This document shows, in pieces, positions 43,040 through 53,242 of a DNA stretch of 64,000 nt. How positions within the stretch are numbered: the stretch's first letter is position 1; each line of letters starts with the position of its first letter. The stretch spans positions 62,001-126,000 of the forward strand of contig NZ_JBIQVZ010000006.1 of the NCBI RefSeq assembly GCF_044335535.1, read 5' to 3'. The position numbers and the translations under genes were made by a program. This DNA is from Mariniflexile sp044335535. Lineage in GTDB: Bacteria; Bacteroidota; Bacteroidia; Flavobacteriales; Flavobacteriaceae. Below the pieces are notes generated by a model. It was given only the letters and a program-made list of their open reading frames with translations, was not told the DNA's origin and ran no database searches.

Positions 43040-45943
43040 ATGTTAAAAAATTACTTATTTATATTACTTCTATGTGTATTGTCTTTTGACTTAAGTGCCC
43101 AATCACCTTTAACTATCTATACCGAAGAAAATTATGGAGGAGATTCCCAAGTCTATGAAATTGTTACAGCGTATAAAAATTTAGGAGCATTTGATAATAC
43201 CATCAAGTCATTTAAACTGCAACAAGGTTACATGGCCACATTTGCAACAAGCTCTGACGGTACAGGATACAGCCGTGTTTTTATAGCTGAAGATGCCGAT
43301 TTGGAAGTGCCGGTTATGCCCGCCTATTTACATGGTACTGTTTCCTTTATTAGAACCATGACCTGGCATCCAAATGTAACCAAAAGAGGCTGGTGTGGAA
43401 CAGGAAACCCCATTGAAGATTTGGTAGCCACCAATAGCAGTTGGTTTTATAATTGGGATACGGGGGTTGCAACAACACCTTCTATAGAATATGTACCTAT
43501 GAGGCATAACCTAAATTGGGCATCTTTTACGCCTGCCAACACTTACGATGGTTATACGCATTTTTTAGGATACAATGAACCAGATCGTCCAGATCAGGCC
43601 AACATGACGGTTCAACAATGTATAGATAATTGGAAATATTTTATGGAATCAGGTTTAAGAGTGGGTTCCGTAGCGACTTCAGATCCATTTAATGGCTATC
43701 TTGGTAACTTTATGGCTGCAGCAGAAGCAAAAAATTTACGAGTGGATTTTGTTGCCATTCACGCCTATTGGAATAAATCTGCTTCGCAATGGTCTGGTGA
43801 TTTGGATTGGGTATGGAATAGTTTTAAACGCCCTATTTGGATTACTGAAGGCAATAAGGGGGCTAATTGGACAGGAAATAGTTTTCCTGATGGACCAAGC
43901 AAGTTAACCGATGCTAACGCAACCCATCATTTCAACAATATTAAGGGCATAATAGATGTGTTGGAAAGTAAGCCTTATGTAGAACGTTATTCGCTTTACA
44001 ATTGGGTAGAGGATGGAAGGGCCTTTATTGTTAATATCGATGACGGTTTTAGGTCTAGAAATCCAGATTGGGAAAATTATGTTTGGTTGCAAGGAGCCAT
44101 ACAAAATCCCATAGCTACATGGGTGGATGCTAGTGGAGATACAGATTACAGAGTGCTTACACCTGCAGGGGAATATTATGCAGACCATACCTCAAACAAA
44201 GCATACAACTCCGCTACAGAGTATGTCCCCACCTGGACACCTATTAAAGAATCCTTAACATTTACAGCATCTGAAGATTTTCAGAGCCTCATTCTTAATT
44301 GGGAAGGAAAGAATGGGGAATTAGTTAACAAATACATTGTTCAAAGAAAAGCAGGATTTTCATGGACAACCATATATGATTCCAGTGATTACAATATTCT
44401 TAGCACTAGTGAGTCTATACCGACCCAATCTACAGAGTATCGTATTAAAGTAGTAGGAAAGGATAATGTAGAAAGTATATCGGTAAGTTATTTTTATGTA
44501 CCACAATCTATTGCAGAGGCACCCAATGATTTAGCTGGTGAAGCCATTTCTGCTAAGAAAATAAATCTTAGTTGGTCTGCCGTAACCAATGCAGAGGCGT
44601 ATAATATAAAACGAGCAACTACTGCTGGTGGAATCTATCAAACCATTGCTTCATATATTACAGGTTTAAATTACGTAGATTCCGGTTTAGAACCAGAAAC
44701 CAGTTATTATTATAAAATTTCGTCTGTAAATACGGGAGGTGAAAGTGCCGACTCTTCACCAGAGGTTATGGTGACTACCAATGAGTTAGTGGCTCCAAGT
44801 GCCGTGACTAATATTTTGGTGGGTTCGGGTGATGCCCAAGTGAAACTGAAGTGGGATTTTATACCAGACTCACAATTTGATATTAAGCGTTCAGAATCAG
44901 AATCCGGTACTTTTACCACTATTGCCACAACAGATTTTGATGCTACACAGTATACCGATTTAACCGCTATTAACGGAACTACATATTACTATAAAATTTT
45001 AGCCTTTAATGATATGGGAGATAGCGGAGATTCGAATGCGGTTGTTTCAGAACCCGGTTTAGGACAACATCTTTATTATAACTTTAATGAAAGTACGGGA
45101 ACCAATCCATTGGATAAGTGGGGGCTTAACTCGGGTACGATGATGGCATCGGTAGGTTGGAATACGGGCAAAGAAGGGAGTGGTATTGACTTAACGGGAG
45201 TATCTACTTCATATATGTCTATCGAAGATGGATTTTTGAAAGATGTCACCGACTTTACAATCTCCACTTGGGTGAAACTTGATGCGAGTTCTAATTGGAT
45301 CCGTTTATTTGATTTTGGTACGGATACTAGCACCAGTATGTTTGTTACTCCCCAAAATGGAAGTACGGGAAAATACCGTTTTGCAATTAAACAAAATAAT
45401 GGAGCCGAAGAACAGATAAATAGCGAAGTTAGTCCTGCTATTGGTGCATGGGTGCATGTGGCGGTAACTCTAGAGGGGAATGTAGGCATCATGTACATAG
45501 ATGGTGTAGAAGTTGGCAGAAAAGAGGATTTTACCCTTAACCCAGCCCATTTGGGTATAACCACCCAAAATTATATTGGTAAATCACAGTATCCAGATCC
45601 TTATTTAAATGGTACCGTTGATGAGTTTAGAATATATAACCGTGCTTTGAGTTCTACTGAAATTACCAACTTAGTTAATACAACGCTCGATGTTGAGGAT
45701 GCAGTACTGTCTTCAAAATCCGATTATATATTTTTCACTGTGGATAATACATTAAATGCAGTTTATCATGGTAAAGAAAAAGTTGATTATAGACTTTATT
45801 CTATAAGTGGGCAATTGGTGGCTAAAGGACAATTGGCTAGCAAAGGTGTAACTAATATGGGTAATTATACAAGTGGAATTTATGTTGTACAAATAGATGA
45901 TAACATAAACGGCATACAGGCCATTAAGGTTTTGGTTAAATAA
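43040..45943 (+). CDS. T9SS-secreted GH128-like glucanase with crystallin-like, FN3 and LamG modules
   Basis: This 967-residue protein has a signal peptide (~1-20), a beta/gamma-crystallin-like domain (~22-95; 'YTEENYGGDSQVYE', 'GYSRVFIAED'), a TIM-barrel like the glycosyl-hydrolase catalytic core of GH128 (~100-385), FN3 repeats (~395-670), a LamG domain (~675-880) and a T9SS domain. The acid/base is E180 in 'FLGYNEPDRPDQ' and the nucleophile E270 in 'PIWITEGNKGANW'. GH128 enzymes cut beta-1,3-glucans, but the fit here is by motif, so another beta-1,3-linked substrate is possible. It is followed by a terminator and is probably transcribed alone. Confidence 0.8.
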   Translation: MLKNYLFILLLCVLSFDLSAQSPLTIYTEENYGGDSQVYEIVTAYKNLGAFDNTIKSFKLQQGYMATFATSSDGTGYSRVFIAEDADLEVPVMPAYLHGTVSFIRTMTWHPNVTKRGWCGTGNPIEDLVATNSSWFYNWDTGVATTPSIEYVPMRHNLNWASFTPANTYDGYTHFLGYNEPDRPDQANMTVQQCIDNWKYFMESGLRVGSVATSDPFNGYLGNFMAAAEAKNLRVDFVAIHAYWNKSASQWSGDLDWVWNSFKRPIWITEGNKGANWTGNSFPDGPSKLTDANATHHFNNIKGIIDVLESKPYVERYSLYNWVEDGRAFIVNIDDGFRSRNPDWENYVWLQGAIQNPIATWVDASGDTDYRVLTPAGEYYADHTSNKAYNSATEYVPTWTPIKESLTFTASEDFQSLILNWEGKNGELVNKYIVQRKAGFSWTTIYDSSDYNILSTSESIPTQSTEYRIKVVGKDNVESISVSYFYVPQSIAEAPNDLAGEAISAKKINLSWSAVTNAEAYNIKRATTAGGIYQTIASYITGLNYVDSGLEPETSYYYKISSVNTGGESADSSPEVMVTTNELVAPSAVTNILVGSGDAQVKLKWDFIPDSQFDIKRSESESGTFTTIATTDFDATQYTDLTAINGTTYYYKILAFNDMGDSGDSNAVVSEPGLGQHLYYNFNESTGTNPLDKWGLNSGTMMASVGWNTGKEGSGIDLTGVSTSYMSIEDGFLKDVTDFTISTWVKLDASSNWIRLFDFGTDTSTSMFVTPQNGSTGKYRFAIKQNNGAEEQINSEVSPAIGAWVHVAVTLEGNVGIMYIDGVEVGRKEDFTLNPAHLGITTQNYIGKSQYPDPYLNGTVDEFRIYNRALSSTEITNLVNTTLDVEDAVLSSKSDYIFFTVDNTLNAVYHGKEKVDYRLYSISGQLVAKGQLASKGVTNMGNYTSGIYVVQIDDNINGIQAIKVLVK

Positions 45944-45980
45944 TAATACTAAACTATATACTTTTACCGTACTTTAAGTT

Positions 45981-46017
45981 TGGTCAACCTAATACTACAA
46001 TTTGGTTGGCCATTTTT
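45981..46017 (+). terminator. Terminator after the GH128-like gene
   Basis: TGGTCAACC (45981-45989) pairs with GGTTGGCCA (46004-46012), with one G:T pair, and TTTTT follows. Confidence 0.7.
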
Positions 46018-46157
46018 AATCAGAATATATTTGGCTAATATATAGCCCTTTAAAGAACATTTTATCTCCCATTTTATCAAAGATTGTTTTCTAGATTTGA
46101 TGAATTACAACAAGTTTTTTATGCACTTGTTATCAACTAAACTAAAATTAATTTATA

Positions 46158-48941
46158 ATGAACAAAATTACTAGGTTATTATTGCTGGTATCAATATGCT
46201 TTTTTCAAATAAATTATATAAATGCGCAAATATCCAGTACGAGCGATAACTTGGTTGTCCAACCAATATCAGATAGGTCTATAGTTTATGATGTAGATGC
46301 CACAGGGGTTTCAAAACCTATTACTTGGGGACTGGATTTAGCTTGGCTTTCAGAGAGGAATATTCGTAGGGGCTTAGCGTTTATGGGAAGTGAAAATGTA
46401 GATGTGATACGGTCTTCATTTATACCTACAGACCCTTTGTTGAATGATGAAGAATTACAGGGGGATGCCCTTGCCAATACTAATTTAAGAATCAATATCA
46501 TTAAAAATAACATTGGAGTAGGTGCCAATATAGTACTGAATAGCGACCACCCAAGTGTACATTCCTATTTTTATGGTAATCCCACCAATTGGGCCAAATT
46601 GATTGAGGTTACAGCTAAAATGCATGAAGCCGAAGGTTTTAATATTGTAACCGTTTCCCCTTTTAATGAACCAGACTTGAGTGCCACAGGTCAAGGTACT
46701 ATTCAAGATTTTTATGCTATCTGTGGGGAACTGAAAAATAATACATATTTTGATAATATTCGTGTTTCTGGTGGCAATACGCTTAATACAGATGTGGCTC
46801 TGAACTGGTATGATTATTTAAAAGTGAGATTGGATGAAGGTAATACCCATCAATTGGCAGGCAGTTTTAATAATTATGCCAATTTTTATCAAACGGTACG
46901 TTCAGATGGCAACCATGCTACTAATGATGAACTTCATAATGTCATGGAAGCTATGGTAGGCGTAGAGTATGGTTTACAAACTGGTATTTGGTGGGGTACT
47001 GCCGAATTGGCTCGCGGGGAATTTGTAAAAGCCAGTGATGGTGTGCGATTGGGATATGCAGAACATCGCCCAAACTGGACGGCTGCGTCGGTATATAGGC
47101 ATCCAGACGGCAAGGTGCAAGCTTTTGGGGGTGTTTCAGAACGTCAGGCCAAACCAACAAATTATGCTTTTATTTCAAAAGGTCGAGTGGTGTATTATGA
47201 TGGTCATGGCCCGCAACGTGAATTTGTACTGGAACTACCTGCCGATCCCAATGGAGCATACCAAACCCCACTTCAAAGAAATGCAGAACGTGTCATAAAT
47301 ATTACATGGGGCGAAGACATTCAACCAGCTATACAAGGACAGTATGTACTGGTTAATAAAAATAGCAAATTGGTAATGGAAGTAAACGGAACGGGAAATG
47401 GAGCCAATGTCCGACAAAATACCTATATGGGATCGAACAATCAGATATTTGATGTAACGCCGGTTCCAACGGATATTGGAGGCGATTTTAGTTATTATCG
47501 CATAAAACCAGTTTCTGATGCTAATAGGTCATTAGATGTTATTAATTTTTCTTTAGATAATGGTGCGAACATTCATCTTTGGGATTCCGCAAATGGTGGT
47601 AACCAACAATGGTATTTAGATTATCAGGAAAATGGATGGTTTTTAATACGAAGCAAAGAAAGCACAATGTGTTTAGACGTTTTTGGTGCTGGCATAACCC
47701 CAGGGGGAAATATAGTACAATGGACAGCGACTGGTGATGAAAACCAGCAATGGCGGTTATTGCCAGTTGGAGCGCCCATAGAATTTGATGCTCCTAGTGT
47801 CCCAACAAATTTAGTGGCTACCGCACAAACGGTATCCGTAAAATTAGATTGGACGGCCAGTCCAGAGGCAGATGTGGCTGGTTACAGTGTCTTTAGGGCA
47901 GAATCTAGTGGAGGCGCGTACAATACAATTGCTCGAAATGTACCCCATACCTCCTTTGTTGATAATACGGTTCTTTCGGGGGTGGAATATTTCTATAAGG
48001 TAAAAGCGGTAGATGGCTCCTTGAATCGTTCGGAATATTCAAATGAAGTTTATGCAACAGCTTCTGGGGCTAACGATATGGTTGCCCACTACCAATTTGA
48101 GGGAAATACACAGGATATTTCAAACCACCTAAATCATAGTGCCTCCTACTTAAACGCAACCTATAATGAAGGTCAAGTAGGATCCCAAGCATTGTCCTTA
48201 AGTGGATCAAATTTTGTGCAACTTTCCCCAGATATAGCCAACCACCAAGAAATTACGGTAGCTGCTTGGGTTAAATGGAATGGAGGAAATGCCTGGCAAC
48301 GTATTTTTGATTTTGGTAATAACACCGATGAATATATGTTCTTAACCCCAAGCTCAGGAGCAGGGACATTGCGATTTGCCATTAAGATAGGCAGTGGGGA
48401 GCAGTTTATAGAAACAGCAGCACTGCCAATAGGCGAATGGGCACATGTAGCAGTAACCTTGGGAGCAAGCGTAGCAACCCTATATGTTAATGGACAAAAA
48501 ATGGCCGAGTCCAGTAATTTTTTTGGGAGTCCTTTAAACTTTAAACCAGTATTGAATTTTATTGGGAGAAGCCAGTGGCCAGACCCTTTATTGAAGGGAA
48601 GTATAGATGATTTTAGAGTTTATAATTATGTGTTAGCACCTAATGAAGTTATGGCATTAGCCAGCACTTTATCGGTTGAAGATTCGAAGTATGATAATAT
48701 GTTAACGATTTACCCTGTGCCTTCAAAAGATGTATTGTACATTAAAATAAACAATCAAATAGGGCTAGATCAATCAACTTTAACCATTTTCGATTTAAAC
48801 GGTCGGGTATTGATGGGGAAAATTTTAAAAAATAACGAAAATATTGTTTTTGATGTATCAAATTTAGCGTCTGGTATGTATATTTTGAGTTTGAATAGTG
48901 CATCGAAATCAGTTGTAAAGAAATTTGTAGTAGCACATTAA
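46158..48941 (+). CDS. T9SS-secreted TIM-barrel glycosidase with ricin lectin, FN3 and LamG
   Basis: This 927-residue protein has a signal peptide (~1-24), a clan GH-A-like TIM barrel (~40-390), a ricin B/CBM13 trefoil (~395-540; repeated 'NQQWYL' and 'NQQWRLL'), an FN3 domain (~545-640), a LamG domain (~645-840) and a T9SS domain. E171 in 'SPFNEPDLS' is the likely acid/base and E264 in 'NVMEAMVGVEYG' the likely nucleophile, 93 residues apart as in clan A. I cannot name the GH family with confidence; a GH30-like endo-galactanase is one idea. It begins 141 bases after a terminator and is followed after 10 bases by the haloperoxidase-like gene, so these two share a transcript. Confidence 0.7.
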   Translation: MNKITRLLLLVSICFFQINYINAQISSTSDNLVVQPISDRSIVYDVDATGVSKPITWGLDLAWLSERNIRRGLAFMGSENVDVIRSSFIPTDPLLNDEELQGDALANTNLRINIIKNNIGVGANIVLNSDHPSVHSYFYGNPTNWAKLIEVTAKMHEAEGFNIVTVSPFNEPDLSATGQGTIQDFYAICGELKNNTYFDNIRVSGGNTLNTDVALNWYDYLKVRLDEGNTHQLAGSFNNYANFYQTVRSDGNHATNDELHNVMEAMVGVEYGLQTGIWWGTAELARGEFVKASDGVRLGYAEHRPNWTAASVYRHPDGKVQAFGGVSERQAKPTNYAFISKGRVVYYDGHGPQREFVLELPADPNGAYQTPLQRNAERVINITWGEDIQPAIQGQYVLVNKNSKLVMEVNGTGNGANVRQNTYMGSNNQIFDVTPVPTDIGGDFSYYRIKPVSDANRSLDVINFSLDNGANIHLWDSANGGNQQWYLDYQENGWFLIRSKESTMCLDVFGAGITPGGNIVQWTATGDENQQWRLLPVGAPIEFDAPSVPTNLVATAQTVSVKLDWTASPEADVAGYSVFRAESSGGAYNTIARNVPHTSFVDNTVLSGVEYFYKVKAVDGSLNRSEYSNEVYATASGANDMVAHYQFEGNTQDISNHLNHSASYLNATYNEGQVGSQALSLSGSNFVQLSPDIANHQEITVAAWVKWNGGNAWQRIFDFGNNTDEYMFLTPSSGAGTLRFAIKIGSGEQFIETAALPIGEWAHVAVTLGASVATLYVNGQKMAESSNFFGSPLNFKPVLNFIGRSQWPDPLLKGSIDDFRVYNYVLAPNEVMALASTLSVEDSKYDNMLTIYPVPSKDVLYIKINNQIGLDQSTLTIFDLNGRVLMGKILKNNENIVFDVSNLASGMYILSLNSASKSVVKKFVVAH

Positions 48942-48951
48942 CTGAATAATT

Positions 48952-51900
48952 ATGGGATTAAATAAGAAACTATTTTTTTCGGTATTATTATTAACTATTT
49001 TAAATTTAAGAGCACAAACCTTTGAGCATATAGAAACTTATGCAGGATTAGGAGACGTAAGGGAAAATAACGGAGCGGCTGTGGCAGATTACGATGGCGA
49101 TGGTGATCTTGATTTGTTTATTGTAGCAAAAGCCCAAGATATTGATGGTGTTGATAAAAGTTCAAGTAAGTTATTCAGTAACAATAATGATGGTACGTTT
49201 ACGGATGTTACCGAAGTTTCGGGTCTAGTTAATTTATTTCCAGTAAGTGAAGAAAGTGCCTATACTGATGCCTTAAATGGGTTTAAAAATGGGGCGTTTT
49301 GGGGGGATTACGACAACGATGGCTTTCCTGATTTGTTTATGACGCATGTTTATAAAATCCAGCTTTTCCATAATGAGGGCAACGGTACGTTTAAAGAAGT
49401 TACTTTGGTTGCTGGTTTCAATAAATATAGCCAATGTGTAAATACAGATGCCACATGGTTTGATTATAATAACGATGGTTTTTTGGATATTTATATATCC
49501 GATTGGGGAGAATGTGAAGGAAATCGTTTGTATAAAAACAATGGTGACGGTACGTTTTCAAATGCTAGTAACATCATAAATAGCCAGGTTAACAAACATT
49601 CTTACCAAAGTATTCCTTTCGATTTTAATGGTGATGGTTGGATGGATTTGTACGTTGCCAATGACTATATTACAGAAACCAACGATTTGTATATCAATAA
49701 TAATGGTACGGGGTTTACGGAACAAGCTAACATTTATGGCTTAGATCGCTCTAAAGATGATATGGGCATTGCCATAGGCGATTACAATGGCGATGGTGCA
49801 TTCGATTTTTATATCTCAGCTATTGGGGATAATGCATTATTGCAGAACCGTGGCAACAATACGTTTGAGAACAGAGGTCGGGAATTGGGTGTTTACAATA
49901 CAGGTTGGGCATGGGACGTTAACTTTTCAGATTTCGACTTAGACCGCGATGAAGATTTGTTTGTGTTAAACGGATTTGAGTATGGAGGTTCAGGGCCTTA
50001 CAAAAACACTTATTATGAAAACTTGTTAAATAATAATAACTTAAGTTTAGTTGATGCTTCTGCAAGCGTAAAACTAGGTGAAGAAACGATTAGTGTTACC
50101 CAAGCTGTTTTCGATTACGACAATGATGGCGATTTAGATATTTTTGTAACAAACAACGATGGACCATCGTTTTTTTACGAAAACAAGATCACCGACTTTG
50201 TTCAACCACAAAATGATTTGTATTGGTTTAAGGTAAAGTTGGAAGGTACAACCTCCAACCGCGACGCTATAGGCACCATGTTGTCCGTTAAAACAGCTAG
50301 TGGTTCTTTGGTGCGTTATTACTCAGGGAAAGGCTTTTTGTCGCAGTATTTAGTGCCCGTACACTTTGGTTTGGGAGTCGATACAGAAATATTGGAGTTG
50401 ACCATTTCTTGGCCATCGGGCATTGTCGAAAAATATTCAAATATCCAAGCCAATACAGTTATTTTGGCCAAAGAAGGCAGAGGTTACGAAATGTTGAATG
50501 TGGAGCCGAGTATAAAACCCTATGGCTGTACTGATGAAAATGCTTGCAACTACAATCCGCATGCTGTAGTCAGTACAGGTGTTTGTAATTACTTGAAATC
50601 AAGAAAAATTTCGGGGACTATTAAAACCCATAAAAACAGTTTAGAATCGTATAATTATCCATTTGAAGTAGGTTATCAATTCAATTGGCAGATTACGGGG
50701 GGTGAAATTTTAGAAAATCAAAATAATGGAACCATTATTGTAAAATGGGGAACAGGTAGTAACGGGAAAATTTCCCTAATAGTTTCAAATGGAATATGTG
50801 TTACAGAACCAGTGGAATTATTGGTAACATTATTGGACGAAGAAGTAGATTTCAATGAACAATCAGTGGCCAGACTTTGGAATGAAACCCTGTTATCGTT
50901 AATACGAAAAGATTATGCACGTCCGACGGTTCATGCCAGAAATTTGTTTCATACCAGTATTGCCATGTATGATGCTTGGGCGGTTTATGATGAAAAAGCA
51001 AGCCCATATTTATTAGGACAAACGGTTCATAATTTTATAAGTGAATTTGAAGGTTTTGAAACGACCGAAAGTTTAGATTTAGCTAGAAAACAAACAATAA
51101 GTTATGCGGTTTACAGACTCTTGTCTGAACGTTTTAAGCAAGCGCCAAACCCATCGTTGTCACAAAGTATTTTGGATGAAGTGATGTCTGGTTTGGGATA
51201 TGATGTTTCTATCACTGATGAAGATTATACTACAGGAAACCCTATTGCCTTAGGGAACTATCTGGCATCCCAAATAATAGCATACGGACTACAAGATGGT
51301 TCCAATGAAATTAATCTATATGCCAATAAGTATTACCAGCCGGTAAATGAACCATTGAGTTTGTCATACCCAAAACTTATCGAAAGTATAAACCCCGATA
51401 GATGGCAGCCGCTAAGTTTTAACAACTTTATCGACCAAAGTGGCAATGTGATAGGTGGTGTAACGCCAAAATTTTTAAGCCCAGAATGGGGTAATGTATA
51501 TCCTTTTTCACTAGAAGATACCTATAAAACCACTTATAGCAGATTAGGAAATGAGTATCATGTTTATTACGATCCAGGTGCTCCACCATCTATTTCTAGT
51601 GATGACTATAAGTGGACATTTTCTTTGGTTTCAAAATGGAGTTCGCATTTAGATCCTAGTGACGGGGTGCTGTGGGATATATCACCTAAATCCATAGGGA
51701 ATATTTCAATCAGCCAATTGCCTCAACAATATTCTGATTATAAGAATTTTTATGATGAAACAGACGGAGGTGATATAGGAAAAGGATATGCTATAAATCC
51801 GTACACCAAAAGTCCTTACCAACCGCAAATAGTTCCAAGGGGCGATTATACAAGGGTTTTAGCTGAATTTTGGGCAGATGGTCCAGATTCAGAAACACCA

Positions 51901-52971
51901 CCAGGGCATTGGTTTACTATATTGAATTACGTGAATGACCATGACCTATTCCAAAGGAAGCTTAATGGAAAAGGTGATGTTTTAGAAGATTTGGAATGGG
52001 ATGTAAAGGCCTATTTTATTTTAGGAGGGGCCATGCATGATGCTGCTATAGCCGCATGGGGCATAAAAGGTTGGTATGATTATATACGACCTATTTCAGC
52101 TATACGTTATATGTGTGCAAAGGGACAGTGTTCAGATTCGGCAAAAGCACATTATGATGCTTCAGGAATTCCATTAAAAGAAGGCTATATAGAACTTATA
52201 GAAGAAGGAGACCCATTGGTAGGCGATAACAATGAAAATCTAGGAAAGATCAAATTGTATTCATGGAAAGGACATGATTATATTAGTAACCCCGAAGTAG
52301 ATGAAGCAGGTGTTGGCTGGATATTGGCCGAGAATTGGTGGCCATACCAACGTCCTACTTTTGTAACGCCTCCATTTGCTGGATATATTTCAGGGCATTC
52401 AACATATTCTAGAGCAGCTGCCGAAGTGATGACTTTACTAACAGGTGATGCCTATTTTCCTGGTGGAATGAGTGAGTTCGTAGCTAAAAAGAATGAATTT
52501 TTAGTGTTTGAGGAAGGACCTTCAGTGGATGTTAAATTGCAATGGGCAACCTATCGCGATGCCTCAGATCAATGTAGTTTGTCTAGGATATGGGGAGGGA
52601 TTCATCCGCCCGCTGATGATATTGCAGGTAGAATAATAGGGGAAAAAATAGGAAAAAATGCATTTAATTTTGGTGTTAAATATTTCCTGGGTTTAGAAAA
52701 ACCAATAATGATACCTGAAAGCGATATGAAAGTATATCCAAATCCTATATTTACTTCATCAAAAGAGCTATTTGTTTCATACACTAGTGCCACTGATATT
52801 ATTCATCTTTTCGATATGAACGGAAGACTTTTGCAAGTCCCCCTCAAATCATTTGACGAAGTAACGAAAGTGTCTAGATTAAGTTTGTCAAAATCATTAG
52901 CGACAGGAATCTATATTCTTAAAATTAATAATCAATCAAGAAAAATAATAGTGGGAAGCATATCAAATTGA
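48952..52971 (+). CDS. T9SS-secreted FG-GAP propeller fused to a vanadium-haloperoxidase/PAP2 domain
   Basis: This 1339-residue protein has a signal peptide (~1-21), FG-GAP/VCBS repeats with calcium loops ('DYDGDGDLDLF', 'DYNNDGFLDIY'; ~40-415), an ASPIC/UnbV-like region (~430-520), a short cysteine-containing linker, a PKD-like domain (~545-630), and a PAP2 chloroperoxidase-like domain (~640-1245). The anion-binding motif is complete: K1039-x6-R1046-P, S-G-H1149, and S1211-R1212-x5-H1218-x3-D1222. It ends in a T9SS domain. A vanadium haloperoxidase or an acid phosphatase are both possible. The stop codon is inside the left end of a palindrome. Confidence 0.82.
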   Translation: MGLNKKLFFSVLLLTILNLRAQTFEHIETYAGLGDVRENNGAAVADYDGDGDLDLFIVAKAQDIDGVDKSSSKLFSNNNDGTFTDVTEVSGLVNLFPVSEESAYTDALNGFKNGAFWGDYDNDGFPDLFMTHVYKIQLFHNEGNGTFKEVTLVAGFNKYSQCVNTDATWFDYNNDGFLDIYISDWGECEGNRLYKNNGDGTFSNASNIINSQVNKHSYQSIPFDFNGDGWMDLYVANDYITETNDLYINNNGTGFTEQANIYGLDRSKDDMGIAIGDYNGDGAFDFYISAIGDNALLQNRGNNTFENRGRELGVYNTGWAWDVNFSDFDLDRDEDLFVLNGFEYGGSGPYKNTYYENLLNNNNLSLVDASASVKLGEETISVTQAVFDYDNDGDLDIFVTNNDGPSFFYENKITDFVQPQNDLYWFKVKLEGTTSNRDAIGTMLSVKTASGSLVRYYSGKGFLSQYLVPVHFGLGVDTEILELTISWPSGIVEKYSNIQANTVILAKEGRGYEMLNVEPSIKPYGCTDENACNYNPHAVVSTGVCNYLKSRKISGTIKTHKNSLESYNYPFEVGYQFNWQITGGEILENQNNGTIIVKWGTGSNGKISLIVSNGICVTEPVELLVTLLDEEVDFNEQSVARLWNETLLSLIRKDYARPTVHARNLFHTSIAMYDAWAVYDEKASPYLLGQTVHNFISEFEGFETTESLDLARKQTISYAVYRLLSERFKQAPNPSLSQSILDEVMSGLGYDVSITDEDYTTGNPIALGNYLASQIIAYGLQDGSNEINLYANKYYQPVNEPLSLSYPKLIESINPDRWQPLSFNNFIDQSGNVIGGVTPKFLSPEWGNVYPFSLEDTYKTTYSRLGNEYHVYYDPGAPPSISSDDYKWTFSLVSKWSSHLDPSDGVLWDISPKSIGNISISQLPQQYSDYKNFYDETDGGDIGKGYAINPYTKSPYQPQIVPRGDYTRVLAEFWADGPDSETPPGHWFTILNYVNDHDLFQRKLNGKGDVLEDLEWDVKAYFILGGAMHDAAIAAWGIKGWYDYIRPISAIRYMCAKGQCSDSAKAHYDASGIPLKEGYIELIEEGDPLVGDNNENLGKIKLYSWKGHDYISNPEVDEAGVGWILAENWWPYQRPTFVTPPFAGYISGHSTYSRAAAEVMTLLTGDAYFPGGMSEFVAKKNEFLVFEEGPSVDVKLQWATYRDASDQCSLSRIWGGIHPPADDIAGRIIGEKIGKNAFNFGVKYFLGLEKPIMIPESDMKVYPNPIFTSSKELFVSYTSATDIIHLFDMNGRLLQVPLKSFDEVTKVSRLSLSKSLATGIYILKINNQSRKIIVGSISN

Positions 52972-53184
52972 ACTCATCTTGACTTTTTCAATTGGCTGCA
53001 AAATGATCTTTTTACCCCATATTTTACCTTTTTTTTACTCCGTAGCGCTGCTATGAAGTGCTAAAAAGCTAAAATCTGGAACAGGACGGAGCGTATAAAA
53101 ATAACCCGGTGGGTTATTTTGGCGAACGAGTCAGCCTGCGCAAAGGGTATTTTTCGCTTCAATCAAAAAGTCAAGATGAGTTCA
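52969..53184. repeat. 216-bp palindrome with perfect 20-bp ends
   Basis: TGAACTCATCTTGACTTTTT (52969-52988) and AAAAAGTCAAGATGAGTTCA (53165-53184) are perfect inverted ends, and the first three bases are the stop codon of the upstream gene. The centre has CCGTAGCGCTGCTATG, and a further stem AACCC/GGGTT lies to its right. A deleted copy lies at 26142-26192. Confidence 0.75.
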
Positions 53185-53242
53185 TTAATTAATGTAAAGT
53201 TGTTAATACTTTTCTAGTTGATTTTGTAAAATGAAGCTCTAC

